Virus record (IMG/VR): IMGVR_UViG_3300031670_000010
Location: 1 to 27,270 of that record
DNA length: 27,270 nucleotides
Origin: a virus
Strand: one strand, 5' to 3'
Under the pieces are notes generated by a model. That model saw nothing but the letters and a program-made list of their open reading frames with translations. It made no database searches and had not been told where the DNA came from. Below, piece by piece: positions 1-7,725 of the stretch. The translations under genes and the position numbers were made by a program. Numbering within the stretch: the first letter of the stretch is position 1; each line of letters begins with the position of its first letter.

Positions 1-260
1 CCAAACTGTGCCATCCAAGTATCCAAATTCACGCCGGTTGAAGTCTGGGCGCGGGCAAAATTAGCCAATGTATCAGCCAAGCCCTCCATAAATATGTTCT
101 GAGCTGACACCGCTTCAAAGATTGCCAGCAGCGGATCACCAGGAAGCAACACAGGATTCGTGTTGGCACTGGATGCCCACTGGTTAATCATGTCCTGAAC
201 CAGAGTCTGAAATGGGGTCGTGGTAATGACCGGAGTTGTTATTGGTATGGTTGTAGTCAT
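1..260 (-). CDS. Baseplate J-like protein, N-terminal part (runs off the window)
   Basis: Reading leftward from an ATG at 260, 86 codons are open to the window edge. The residues (TPFQTLVQDMINQW, LLPGDPLLAIFEAVSAQN, STGVNLDTWMAQFG) follow the start of the baseplate J family: a short helix, a 'large enough to load' PGDPLLAI segment, a helix, then the T-G-x-x-L-D motif. J-like proteins form the wedge of contractile-tail baseplates and join the hub to the tail fibres. The ATG overlaps the stop of the gp25-like gene by one base (TAATG), so the two are translationally coupled. The C-terminal part is outside the window. The identity is an inference from motif and gene order (spike, gp25, J), which is the usual myovirus order. 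Confidence 0.75.
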   Translation of the reverse strand, partial: MTTTIPITTPVITTTPFQTLVQDMINQWASSANTNPVLLPGDPLLAIFEAVSAQNIFMEGLADTLANFARAQTSTGVNLDTWMAQF

Positions 261-667
261 TAGGCTATGCTCAGTGAAACCTGTCCTGTTTGATTGTTCA
301 CCAAGGTCAGGGTGACGATGGCTAGATATTCATGCGCCTGCGGCATTGACAGTTGCAGGGCGGGGGGTGTGGTTGGGTCCAGATTCGGGGTAGAGGCTGC
401 AGCTTGGACGCACCGCTGGTTAAAAGCATCCGCCACACGCGGCGAATTCAAGTTGAGGCCAACAAATTGACCTCCACCCACACCAAAGGTGGGGTGAAAC
501 ACATAATCAGGTGGAATGACACCACCGTTAGCGGCAGCAGCTAATGGGTTGGTCAGGAGAGCGCGCACGAAGAACTGGCGGGACTCGTCCCAACCCGTGG
601 CAAACTGCACCGAGCCGTTAGGCGTAAGCACCAAATCCTGCCCGTATTCTAAGTAAAGCTCACTCAT
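260..667 (-). CDS. Baseplate wedge protein, gp25-like
   Basis: A 135-aa protein. The N-terminal half (D-L-x-L-T-P-N-G, then a Q-x-x-x-x-R-x-L-L-T-N-P segment at about residues 30-40) matches the pattern of T4 gp25 / Mu gp46-like wedge proteins, in which the LLT segment precedes an acidic or glycine-rich loop (here PDYVFHPTFGVGGG). These proteins sit at the inner baseplate and nucleate sheath assembly. The C-terminus is a hydrophobic beta-strand region (LAIVTLTLVNNQTGQVSLSI), also usual. The gene lies between the spike and the J-like gene, the expected place. It starts a few bases after the spike stop. The family's conserved EPR motif is not obvious. Confidence 0.7.
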   Translation of the reverse strand: MSELYLEYGQDLVLTPNGSVQFATGWDESRQFFVRALLTNPLAAAANGGVIPPDYVFHPTFGVGGGQFVGLNLNSPRVADAFNQRCVQAAASTPNLDPTTPPALQLSMPQAHEYLAIVTLTLVNNQTGQVSLSIA

Positions 668-670
668 TGT

Positions 671-1399
671 TTAACCGTCGGTTGCCGCTTTTGTGGACTT
701 TATAGTAGAAGCAGTCCAAGCCGTTTGTGGTATTCCAGACACGCCGCTACCAGTTGTGACCCCTAGATGCGTGTGAGAGTTAAAAGCTGTCACTAATGCC
801 GACACCAGTGCCAGAGCGTCACCTCCAGCTCCTAATTGTAACAGAGGCTGACCACTACCCGTGATATTCACGTTGTTAGAGCCTCCCACGTTTACTGTGA
901 CTTCACCATTATTGGCTATGGTTATGGTGGTTGCGCTGTTGGTAGAGCCAGCCACCACCACATCACCAGTGCTTTTCATATAAACGTTTGAGCCACTCTC
1001 ATGCTTGATAAGCAGTTCCCCAGACTTTAGGGTTTGGGTGGTTCCAGGAGGGGGCATGAAGGGCGCTGGTGTGAAGAAGGGCATCGCCGCCATAAACGCC
1101 CCGGTACTGTCATCCATCACAAATAACACCACCAGTTCCCCACCCGTAGGATTGGAATAAGTGGCACCTCCATGCAAACAAAATTGCACACCAAATCCAT
1201 TGCCCACCATCGGCGACATCAATGGAATCCAACCACTCATTGTTGGAGTGCCCTCACCCCCCGTGTAAGCCGGGATCATCACCTGGACTGCGTGCTGCGT
1301 GGGATCGTAGGTCACCACATGTGCAAACAACACTGGGAAGAAGTCCCCCCGGCGAACTTCAGCTGCGTGCATGATGGCTTCAGTCAGTAAATCACTCAT
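671..1399 (-). CDS. Baseplate spike / assembly protein V-like (OB-fold plus beta-helix)
   Basis: 242 aa. Residues about 15-110 look like the OB-fold of gpV/gp5-type spike proteins (FPVLFAHVVTYDPTQHAVQVMIPAY, then SPMVGNGFGVQFCLHGG and GELVVLFVMDD). Residues about 125-185 are short beta-repeats (GELLIKHESGSNVYM, GDVVVAG, TTITIANNGEVTVNVGG, NVNITG) typical of the trimeric beta-helical needle. Near the C-terminus is SHTHLG followed by a Gly/Ser-rich stretch, often seen at the end of such spikes. The protein probably forms the membrane-piercing tip under the hub. The start codon overlaps the hub stop (TAATG). No lysozyme domain is visible. Confidence 0.75.
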   Translation of the reverse strand: MSDLLTEAIMHAAEVRRGDFFPVLFAHVVTYDPTQHAVQVMIPAYTGGEGTPTMSGWIPLMSPMVGNGFGVQFCLHGGATYSNPTGGELVVLFVMDDSTGAFMAAMPFFTPAPFMPPPGTTQTLKSGELLIKHESGSNVYMKSTGDVVVAGSTNSATTITIANNGEVTVNVGGSNNVNITGSGQPLLQLGAGGDALALVSALVTAFNSHTHLGVTTGSGVSGIPQTAWTASTIKSTKAATDG

Positions 1400-2910
1400 T
1401 AGCTTTCCTCCTCCCCAAGAACTGTGGAGGTTATGGGGAAGGTCCAGCCCGTGATTTTGGTGGTGAACCCACTACCAACGCCTTCAGCAGCTCCAGTCCC
1501 CCCTTGTGGAACAGTAAATTCGTGTTCCACCTTATTGATATAGAATGTCCGGGGACCCGACCCGTCTATATTTAACCACAACAAGTCCATACCGGAACCG
1601 TCCAATGTGAATTGGGTTTGTGGAACCAGATTGGCAATTCCATCTATAGTACCCTCCACAATGATTTCATTCTTGGCAATTTCCAACGCCCGCTTATAGG
1701 CTTCCGCCTGTGCTTGGTTGTAATCCATTGCCTGACGCGCACGGAACACGTAAATGGGCCGGCCCAATGCCCCCATTAAATTGGAACCGCCATAGGGATT
1801 CACTCCTTTCTTAAACCCAGGGCTTGATACTCCGAAGGTATTCCATGCAGCTTGATTTGCGGTGAAGTTAGCATCATTCACATAGAGCAATACTGCTTGA
1901 TGAGATGTGATCGTAGCATAATTGTATGAAAGCACCACGACACCAAAGGTGGAATTTCGACGAGCGTTGTGGGTGATATTCAAATCCATCAATGGATATT
2001 CTGTAAGCGAGTTCTTGTTTGCCTGTGTGGGAGTTGTCTGTATTAACTGCTCAGACGGCAAATTCCAACTGAATTGCAGGGGGCCTGATAGCGTGCTAGG
2101 CAACAATGATGCAACCTGAGAGGCACTGGTCTGCATGGGTCCGAAATACAAGACCCGCCCAGGGGTAATGTAAACTGCGTAGGGTGTAGTCTGACTCGCT
2201 AAACGTGAACAGAATACCAGTAACTCCCAGACAGGCTTACCTGCTGTGGCGTATGTTTGAGTATCCCCTATCAACGTACCCAACATAGGGTAGTGCCCCA
2301 AATTATCTACTGTTAACTGACTGGTATCCAATGCCTTGGTAAAGCCGTAATTCGCCGCTGCCTGGGTCACAAACTGGGGAATAGTCATCTGGTTGATTTG
2401 CCATTTAGCGGTTCCAGTCGCTGAGAATGAGGAAGCAGCCTGATTGGCGGCTGCAGTATTCAGAAAGGCCAACTGGTCCTGCATGGTGATTTTGCTGTCC
2501 ACCAGGATGCCGGCCCAATCCCGGCCATGCAGGGTCACGGTGTCACTGCGAAAGTCCCAGTCCGACTTGTCATACTCACCTCCAAATACCAGATAATCGT
2601 TGTTTCCGTATTGATCGGTGACAAAGATTTGCACGGGGATGGGGGAGATGGTCTGCAGGGACAGATTGTAGATGTCAATGTTGGCTTGGCGCAGATATTC
2701 CAGACTGGTTTCAATTTCAAATGAGCCCACGGCTCCGTAACTTGGAAGGGTAACGGACCAATGATAAACCTGCAGCTCTATACCCCCAGTGACTCCGGTG
2801 GGGCTGCTGGCAGAAGTTGTACCACCAATTACTACCCGGCTGCTAATGGCAAGTGGCCCGGGAGCAACGGCAGGGCTTCCCAGAGTGGGGTTTGAAGAAC
2901 TAACAGGCAT
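1399..2910 (-). CDS. Baseplate hub protein (gpD/gp27-like)
   Basis: 503 aa. An early segment (VTLHGRDWAGILVDSKI, about residues 124-140) matches the 'beta-strand G-x-D-x-x-x-x-L-x-D' signature of hub proteins related to Mu gp44, P2 gpD and T4 gp27. The C-terminal part (an A-rich helix with AEAYKRALEIAKNEIIVEGTI, then PQTQFTLDG, FYINKVEHEF and a GFTTKITG strand) fits the last tube-like domains of the same fold. It should form the trimeric hub that connects the tail tube to the spike encoded just downstream. It sits directly after the tape measure gene with a one-base stop/start overlap, as in many contractile-tail modules. Confidence 0.72.
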   Translation of the reverse strand: MPVSSSNPTLGSPAVAPGPLAISSRVVIGGTTSASSPTGVTGGIELQVYHWSVTLPSYGAVGSFEIETSLEYLRQANIDIYNLSLQTISPIPVQIFVTDQYGNNDYLVFGGEYDKSDWDFRSDTVTLHGRDWAGILVDSKITMQDQLAFLNTAAANQAASSFSATGTAKWQINQMTIPQFVTQAAANYGFTKALDTSQLTVDNLGHYPMLGTLIGDTQTYATAGKPVWELLVFCSRLASQTTPYAVYITPGRVLYFGPMQTSASQVASLLPSTLSGPLQFSWNLPSEQLIQTTPTQANKNSLTEYPLMDLNITHNARRNSTFGVVVLSYNYATITSHQAVLLYVNDANFTANQAAWNTFGVSSPGFKKGVNPYGGSNLMGALGRPIYVFRARQAMDYNQAQAEAYKRALEIAKNEIIVEGTIDGIANLVPQTQFTLDGSGMDLLWLNIDGSGPRTFYINKVEHEFTVPQGGTGAAEGVGSGFTTKITGWTFPITSTVLGEEES

Positions 2911-4757
2911 TACGGCATCCCCGGAGTGATGGCAGAACTATGCAACGGCAAATGAGAAGTACTGTTGATGATTTTTTTAGCTATAACACTACTCACAGCA
3001 TTACCAACTACTGTGCCATTCAAAATCACTGTTACGTTTATGGGTGCCTGACCGGCCCCAGTCATAGGCCAAATATCGTTCAATAATGGATGCGCTTTAG
3101 CAAAAGCTGCGTCTTGGGCTGATTTCTTATTAGTTATGAAATTGGAGTTTTGGACAGCTTTACTCCACAAATTAAAAGCTGTGTTCAATGCCACCATTTG
3201 GTTAGCACTTTCACCAAACTTAAACGTCTTAGAAATAAGACGAGTCAACCAAGTATTAGGCACGCCCCGGCTGCTTCCAAATATGTCTGTAACAACCCCC
3301 TTTGCTCCTTTAATATCAGCACCAGGATCACCCCACAAATTTCCAAAATCGTCTTTTATTGTACCAGCGGCTTTGCTGAGGTTGCTCCCGCCACCACTAA
3401 GTACTTTGCCCACCATATTCCATAGTTTGCGGATGGCTAAGTACCCACCCACACCTGTAACAGCAGTCACACCATAACCACCAATACCAGCTACAGCTTT
3501 ATTGTTATGAGTGAAGTTAGCTAACTTGTTTACAAGCCCAGTCAGGGCGTCAACTCCCTTTATGAGTCCTGGAAATGCCAACGCACTAGCGAGTTTATGA
3601 AATGCCGTCACAAGTTTGGCGAACGCAGTAAAAACAGTCTCTTGGGGTTTGAAGGCTTTACCGGCTTTCACAGCAGCATATTCAGTACCCAACTGACCCC
3701 CAGCCATCAAGTGCATCATATCCCGTATAAATCCTTGAGTGTCTGGACTAAATTTAGCACGCCCTAATGTAGCCATAACACTTGTGTCAAACAACTTACG
3801 CGCTTGGGGGGTCTTTAATGTCTTATACTGCCCCGCGAATTTAGGCAGCAACACATCCATAATAAATGCTGTCGGGTCCTTGGCGTACTGGGTCAGAGTT
3901 TTATTATCCGCACCAAACGGTTGACCAGCAGCAATAGATTTAATATCGCGGACTCCGGCCAACTGCAGCATCGGCCCCATCAAGGCAAATTGCCGTTTTG
4001 GAGTCACTTGCAATTTTTGAAAAACATCTTCAATAGCACTAGCTGCTTGTTGTGAATCACCAGTAAGGAAGCTAATACCCGCCAGTTTGTCCAATCCCTT
4101 ATTGCTGATATTCTCTTTAAGGGTCGCATTAAACCCAAGTATTGCTTCCACAAACTGCCTAAAATCCTGCGGGTTATTAAATATCTTAGCTAAATTACCA
4201 AATTCAAGCTGCATTGCTTTCTGCTCTGCGCCCATGTGCTGCACATCGGGCTGGGCAATAGCAAACCGTCGAGATGCTTTTAGAATCTCACTTTCAACTC
4301 CCATAGCCATACCACGGTCACCATACAGATTCATCAATGCAGTAGTCTGAGTTTGAGTGCGCCCAACAACACCAGTATTACCAGTCAACCGGCTTATGGC
4401 GGCTGATTGATTTAATAGTTGTGCAGGAGTCATAATCCCCGCTGCGGAATTAAAGGCACTCCCAACTAGCGCCTGTGACCCTTTAGCACCAAACCCCATT
4501 CCCTGCAATCGGTTAATCTGAGTTTGCAACAACCCCATCTGCCGAGTCAAATCCTCGAACACACGAAAAGCCATGCGACCAGCCATATATATGGACATAA
4601 GGCTAATTGCCATCTTACCAAACCCGGTCAACGCGCCTGTAGATGCCCTACCAATACCAAGCAGGGCGTTCTGCACCCCGCGCAGCCCCACTGTAGCCGC
4701 AGCTACGTCAGCTTTGACCGTTACGCCATAAACGAAGTTTTCGGAATTTGAGGCCAT
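2910..4757 (-). CDS. Tail tape measure protein
   Basis: 615 aa. It is identified by size, composition and position: the longest gene of the tail module, between chaperone-type genes and the hub. It is mostly helical, with an amphipathic N-terminus (VKADVAAATVGLRGVQNALLGIGRA) of the type found in tape measures, then hydrophobic helices (about residues 48-65, and a GGYGVTAVTGVGGYLAI stretch near residue 430). Tape measures run inside the tail tube, set its length and are ejected into the host. At 615 residues it predicts a rather short tail of very roughly 90 nm, using the usual 1.5 Angstrom per helical residue. No peptidase or lysozyme motif is visible. The gene is visibly richer in A+T than its neighbours. 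Confidence 0.8.
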   Translation of the reverse strand: MASNSENFVYGVTVKADVAAATVGLRGVQNALLGIGRASTGALTGFGKMAISLMSIYMAGRMAFRVFEDLTRQMGLLQTQINRLQGMGFGAKGSQALVGSAFNSAAGIMTPAQLLNQSAAISRLTGNTGVVGRTQTQTTALMNLYGDRGMAMGVESEILKASRRFAIAQPDVQHMGAEQKAMQLEFGNLAKIFNNPQDFRQFVEAILGFNATLKENISNKGLDKLAGISFLTGDSQQAASAIEDVFQKLQVTPKRQFALMGPMLQLAGVRDIKSIAAGQPFGADNKTLTQYAKDPTAFIMDVLLPKFAGQYKTLKTPQARKLFDTSVMATLGRAKFSPDTQGFIRDMMHLMAGGQLGTEYAAVKAGKAFKPQETVFTAFAKLVTAFHKLASALAFPGLIKGVDALTGLVNKLANFTHNNKAVAGIGGYGVTAVTGVGGYLAIRKLWNMVGKVLSGGGSNLSKAAGTIKDDFGNLWGDPGADIKGAKGVVTDIFGSSRGVPNTWLTRLISKTFKFGESANQMVALNTAFNLWSKAVQNSNFITNKKSAQDAAFAKAHPLLNDIWPMTGAGQAPINVTVILNGTVVGNAVSSVIAKKIINSTSHLPLHSSAITPGMP

Positions 4758-5267
4758 TTAATAGTCACTCGCTACTTCAGCGGTATGGCTACTGCCAACA
4801 CTGAAGCCTTCAGGCGGTTTCCCACTGTATAGTTTGTGTAACATATTGTCTATGTCTTGTACCACAAATGGAACAAGTGGGCGGGGAGGAATGGTAGAAG
4901 TTCCGGTCTCATGCCACACCATCATCTGTCCTATATCAATAGGCCGGGAATCATACGGATGTTCACGAATCGTGTTGTTCTTGATACCGGAAGTGACCTC
5001 TACAGTCTCAGTAGTCACACTCTCCTCATGGGTGAAGGAGTCACGCAAGACACCAGAACGCAGCAGGGGTCCATCAGCGGGATAGCCCTCCTGCACACGA
5101 TCTTGCCGTGTAGTTTGAGACAACCCCACCCACCCCGGTTGATATTCACCCAACTTGGTTTGGAATGAAGACGTGATGGCTTCCCCCATTTGTTCAGCAA
5201 CTGGCCCCAGACGATCAATAATCTGTTTGCCACGTTTGAAGAATGCTTCAGCTTGTAGGTCTGCCAT
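4758..5267 (-). CDS. Virion morphogenesis / tail completion protein (Mu gpG, P2 gpS-like)
   Basis: 169 aa. The order of motifs fits the phage virion morphogenesis family: an N-terminal helix, W-V-G-L-S-Q-T-T-R near residue 46, PLLRSGVLRDSF near 67-78, then VWHETGTSTIPPRPLVPF near 113-130. The last corresponds to the family's 'H-Q-x-G-t ... I-P-a-R-P-F' signature. Members help finish tails or join them to heads. Its stop is directly followed by the tape measure ATG. Its place after the tube and chaperone genes rather than next to the neck genes is slightly unusual. The family call is made by eye. Confidence 0.68.
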   Translation of the reverse strand: MADLQAEAFFKRGKQIIDRLGPVAEQMGEAITSSFQTKLGEYQPGWVGLSQTTRQDRVQEGYPADGPLLRSGVLRDSFTHEESVTTETVEVTSGIKNNTIREHPYDSRPIDIGQMMVWHETGTSTIPPRPLVPFVVQDIDNMLHKLYSGKPPEGFSVGSSHTAEVASDY

Positions 5268-5268
5268 A

Positions 5269-6312
5269 TTAACCTCCAGGTGCGGTCGGCGGTACAGTTG
5301 GAGGAGGCGGCAGATTCAAGGTGAACTGTCCCAGTGGCTGCATATCCGTAAGTCCGTTGGCGGCTGCGATGACGGGAGCCAAGGAAGCATCACCTAGAAC
5401 CGCAGACGATATACTGAATAGATTGGGGTTGGCTACTTGTATCGTAGCCAAAGTAGTAACAGTTGCTGCGGTGATTGAGTTTACGGTCCCAGTAACCGCT
5501 GAGTTGGTTTGTAGTGCAAGTGACTGTAACTCCGGCACCGCAGAATTGGAGCCGGTGATGAACGGTGTAATCGCTCCAGACACACTGGATGCCAGATTCA
5601 ATACGTTCTGGAAATCGGCAGCCGTAGCGTTATTGTATTTCAGCAATAGTGCCGTAAGGCCATCTTGGAACAAGCCCAAAGGCTGTCCAATGGCATAGGG
5701 CATGGACGGATTGGCCTGCACCACCGCTATCTTATTGGCCTTCTGCTGCAGCACCTGCCGCTGGGACACATTATTCGGGGCGTTCTGAATCTGGGATTTG
5801 TCTTGCGTTACAACTATTGATAACTCATACGAAACGCGGAACTGATTACGCACATTGAAATGGCTGTTTTCAACGTAACCAATAAGGTCTACACCGCCGT
5901 AAGACAATGTGATTGCGGCCCCGGAATTGCAGATATTCTTCAGGGCCTGCATACGGTCCAGCGCCGTAGCCACATTGGCACCTGAGCCAAACTCAATAGG
6001 AATCAGGGTAGAGGTGGTGGCACTGGTGACTACTTGATTGCCGAACAAAGCGAATAGCCAGCCACTAAACTGAATTTTTGCCGGGAAGTAGCCGAGAGTT
6101 TGGACCGTGCGGATGCCCCCGGGGAAGTTGTGAACGGCGAGCAGTTGCTCACCACCCAAGTATGTCAGGTTTTCTGGAATCTCATAACCGTGGAAGGTAA
6201 ATGTACCCTGCGCAGACGCAAGCTGCAGGATGTAATCACCATCCTGGGAATAGGTAGGAGCGTTGAGCGTGCTTTTGAGCGGCAACAGATTAGAAAAACT
6301 CGGTAATGGCAT
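5269..6312 (-). CDS. Tail/baseplate protein, possibly XkdP / DNA-circularisation-like
   Basis: 347 aa, not firmly recognised. Residues 25-180 are beta-rich (FTFHGYEIPENLTYLGGEQLLAVHNF, TLGYFPAKIQFSGWLF, ITLSYGGVDLIGYVENSHF) and end in a strand 'FRVSYELSIVVTQDKS'. This resembles the N-terminal domain of proteins encoded next to tape measures in contractile tails. The C-terminal third is helical and Ala/Asn/Ser-rich, ending in a proline-rich tail (LPPPPTVPPTAP). A role in tail tube initiation or baseplate assembly is inferred from position and fold only. No LysM motif or catalytic motif is seen. Confidence 0.5.
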   Translation of the reverse strand: MPLPSFSNLLPLKSTLNAPTYSQDGDYILQLASAQGTFTFHGYEIPENLTYLGGEQLLAVHNFPGGIRTVQTLGYFPAKIQFSGWLFALFGNQVVTSATTSTLIPIEFGSGANVATALDRMQALKNICNSGAAITLSYGGVDLIGYVENSHFNVRNQFRVSYELSIVVTQDKSQIQNAPNNVSQRQVLQQKANKIAVVQANPSMPYAIGQPLGLFQDGLTALLLKYNNATAADFQNVLNLASSVSGAITPFITGSNSAVPELQSLALQTNSAVTGTVNSITAATVTTLATIQVANPNLFSISSAVLGDASLAPVIAAANGLTDMQPLGQFTLNLPPPPTVPPTAPGG

Positions 6313-6354
6313 TGTTATTTTTCTTGTAGGCCACCAATACCTTCATTCTAGCAC

Positions 6355-6968
6355 CTATTTGGGGTAGGTAATCTCCCCAGTACCCCAGTCAACCCGGCCA
6401 CCTTCATTTTCGGCCATAACGTAGAGGAAGGCAGTCCGCAGCGTGGGGTCCATAGCCTCAGCCTCTTTCCAACTCATTCCAAACTTGACCGCGAGGGCGA
6501 TGCTGCGGAACTCACCCTCGTTTACGATTTTTTTATGATGTTCAGACTTTCAGCGGTCAGCGGCGGCCAGTAATGGGAGTAGGCCATGATGACCTCATCC
6601 TCTCCGTCTGGCCCCAGCATGTTACAGATGACCCTCACTTCCACCATGTTTTGTGGGGTAGCAATGACAGTGCCGGCGATGGAACGGATATACATGAGTG
6701 CCCGCACTAGCATGAACAACATCGGGTTATCGGGTTGGTCCGCCAGGATGCTGGCAACGGCGATCATAATGCCAGTCTTAGGTGGCCCCATGATGACTTC
6801 AGTGCCATTGCGCAGGGTAAGCTTGATCTGGCCGTCAGCCAACTCAGTGGGCTTCTGCAACTCCGTGTGTTTGTTCACCACGGCATCACGCACGGCTTTA
6901 CCGGCATCGGGTTCGGTGACTGAGGATGAGGTGACTTTGACTTGACGGCGGTGGGTTTGCGTTTCCAT
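6355..6968 (-). CDS. Tail assembly chaperone, long form by -1 ribosomal frameshift
   Basis: If ribosomes slip back one base on the A-AAA-AAA heptamer at 6534-6528, translation bypasses the stop at 6524-6522. It then continues for 57 codons to a TAG at 6357-6355, giving about 204 aa. The added part reads IVNEGEFRSIALAVKFGMSW, KEAEAMDPTLRTAFLYVMAE, NEGGRVDWGTGEITYPK. It has the hallmarks of the 'T' extension: a small helical domain with W-K-E-A and a C-terminal G-x-x-x-D-W strand. The zero-frame product ends in a shared slippery site, as in lambda G/GT. In known phages the long form binds the tape measure and the ratio of forms matters. The -1 extension has no good start and ribosome site of its own, which favours frameshifting. 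Confidence 0.75.
6492..6534 (-). promoter_or_regulatory. -1 programmed frameshift signal: slippery heptamer plus hairpin
   Basis: The heptamer A AAA AAA occupies 6534-6528 in the correct phase (ATA AAA AAA TCG). Seven bases (TCGTAAA) separate it from an inverted repeat at 6520-6492: arm CGAGGGTGA, 11-base loop, arm TCGCCCTCG. That is a 9-bp stem with a single G-U pair. A spacer of 5-9 nt between slippery site and hairpin is the classic arrangement for -1 frameshifting. Confidence 0.78.
6522..6968 (-). CDS. Tail assembly chaperone, short (zero-frame) form
   Basis: 148 aa. It ends in ...LNIIKKS at a stop just after a run of seven A residues. The middle (IKLTLRNGTEVIMGPPKTGIMIAVASILADQP, then helices and VRVICNML) and the place between tube and tape measure fit the 'G' part of G/GT-type tail assembly chaperones. 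These coat the tape measure during tail growth. An AAGGAAG ribosome site lies about 6 bases before the ATG. The seven-A run, a hairpin and an open -1 frame beyond the stop show that a longer form is made too (separate entry). Sequence identity to known families is not claimed; the call rests on position plus the frameshift architecture. Confidence 0.72.
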   Translation of the reverse strand: METQTHRRQVKVTSSSVTEPDAGKAVRDAVVNKHTELQKPTELADGQIKLTLRNGTEVIMGPPKTGIMIAVASILADQPDNPMLFMLVRALMYIRSIAGTVIATPQNMVEVRVICNMLGPDGEDEVIMAYSHYWPPLTAESLNIIKKS

Positions 6969-6990
6969 GCAATTACTTCCTTGTTAAAAG

Positions 6991-7200
6991 TTATTTAAAT
7001 TTCTTGACAACCTTCTCAACTGCAGCTTCCAGTTCCTGTGGAAGCAGGTGCAGGGTCTGTTCTGCAAAGCGCACAAACACGGGGAAGGAGGCAACCGGAA
7101 TGATTGCCTCTACTTCCCCAATAAGCCCGTGCAGCTCTTTATTTACATGCGATGCCGCAATCGCTACTTTCTGGCCGATTTGTAGGTCAGCAAGCAGCAT
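6991..7200 (-). CDS. Small SH3-like protein of unknown function
   Basis: 69 aa. The pattern (IGQKVAIAASHVNKELHGLIGEVEAI, then FPVFVRFAEQTLHLLPQELEAA) looks like a small SH3/KOW-type barrel: a G-rich turn, then strands ending in an L-P-x-E-L motif. Such proteins often bind nucleic acid or protein partners, but no function can be assigned. The ATG overlaps the tail tube stop by one base (TAATG), so it is co-translated with the tube gene. The C-terminus is a lysine-rich helix (AAVEKVVKKFK). Confidence 0.65.
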   Translation of the reverse strand: MLLADLQIGQKVAIAASHVNKELHGLIGEVEAIIPVASFPVFVRFAEQTLHLLPQELEAAVEKVVKKFK

Positions 7201-7706
7201 TAGATTATGGCCGCAGCAAGGGCTGGCACGATACCCTGCAAGGTGCTGGTGCTGATTACGTTCTCGGCATTAAACTCAAACGTCTGATCCACTTCACGGA
7301 TGTCGGCGAAATTGCCCCATTGCGGACGCCCAAACACAACACCTGTGAAGATGTATTGGTCGGTGGTGCCATCGCGGTTCAGAACCTGACAGGATATAGT
7401 CCACTTTGGCAGGAGACCTGCGGAGTAGAACGCCTGATACAACTCGACAAAGATACTGGACAACGCCCCGTTAAACCGGGTGAAGTGCATGTTGCCGGTC
7501 ATACCAGAGGGAATAGATAAGTACAACGGTTTGCCGCCCCGGGTAATAGGCTGAATCTTTTGATTCTCCATATCCCAAGTGGCTTCGATAGAACGCAGAT
7601 GGCCCAGCGAGCCGGCATTGAATGTGTCACCGTACTGATCTGAAATTGTCACGGAAACGTCCGTTCCGATGTTGTAGCCATTTACCGTTAATGAAGTTGT
7701 AGCCAT
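7200..7706 (-). CDS. Tail tube protein
   Basis: 168 aa, directly downstream of the sheath gene, the standard place for the tube in contractile tails. The sequence is beta-rich with a start (TSLTVNGYNIGTDVSVTISDQYG) and a middle (KIQPITRGGKPLYLSIPSGMTGNMHFTRFNG) compatible with tube folds. A hydrophobic helix (ALSSIFVELYQAFYSA) and then FTGVVFGRPQWGNFADIREVDQTFEFNAENV follow. The last segment, with G-x-x-x-x-x-x-W and an 'EVDQTFEFNAE' strand, is usual near the C-terminus of tube proteins. It should form hexameric rings inside the sheath. The call rests on size, fold pattern and context. Confidence 0.75.
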   Translation of the reverse strand: MATTSLTVNGYNIGTDVSVTISDQYGDTFNAGSLGHLRSIEATWDMENQKIQPITRGGKPLYLSIPSGMTGNMHFTRFNGALSSIFVELYQAFYSAGLLPKWTISCQVLNRDGTTDQYIFTGVVFGRPQWGNFADIREVDQTFEFNAENVISTSTLQGIVPALAAAII

Positions 7707-7725
7707 TTTATTATTTTACTCCGCG

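Noticed and set aside
3136-3477. Plus-strand frames opposite the tape measure gene
   Set aside because: They have low complexity, no ribosome site and full overlap with a well-supported gene.
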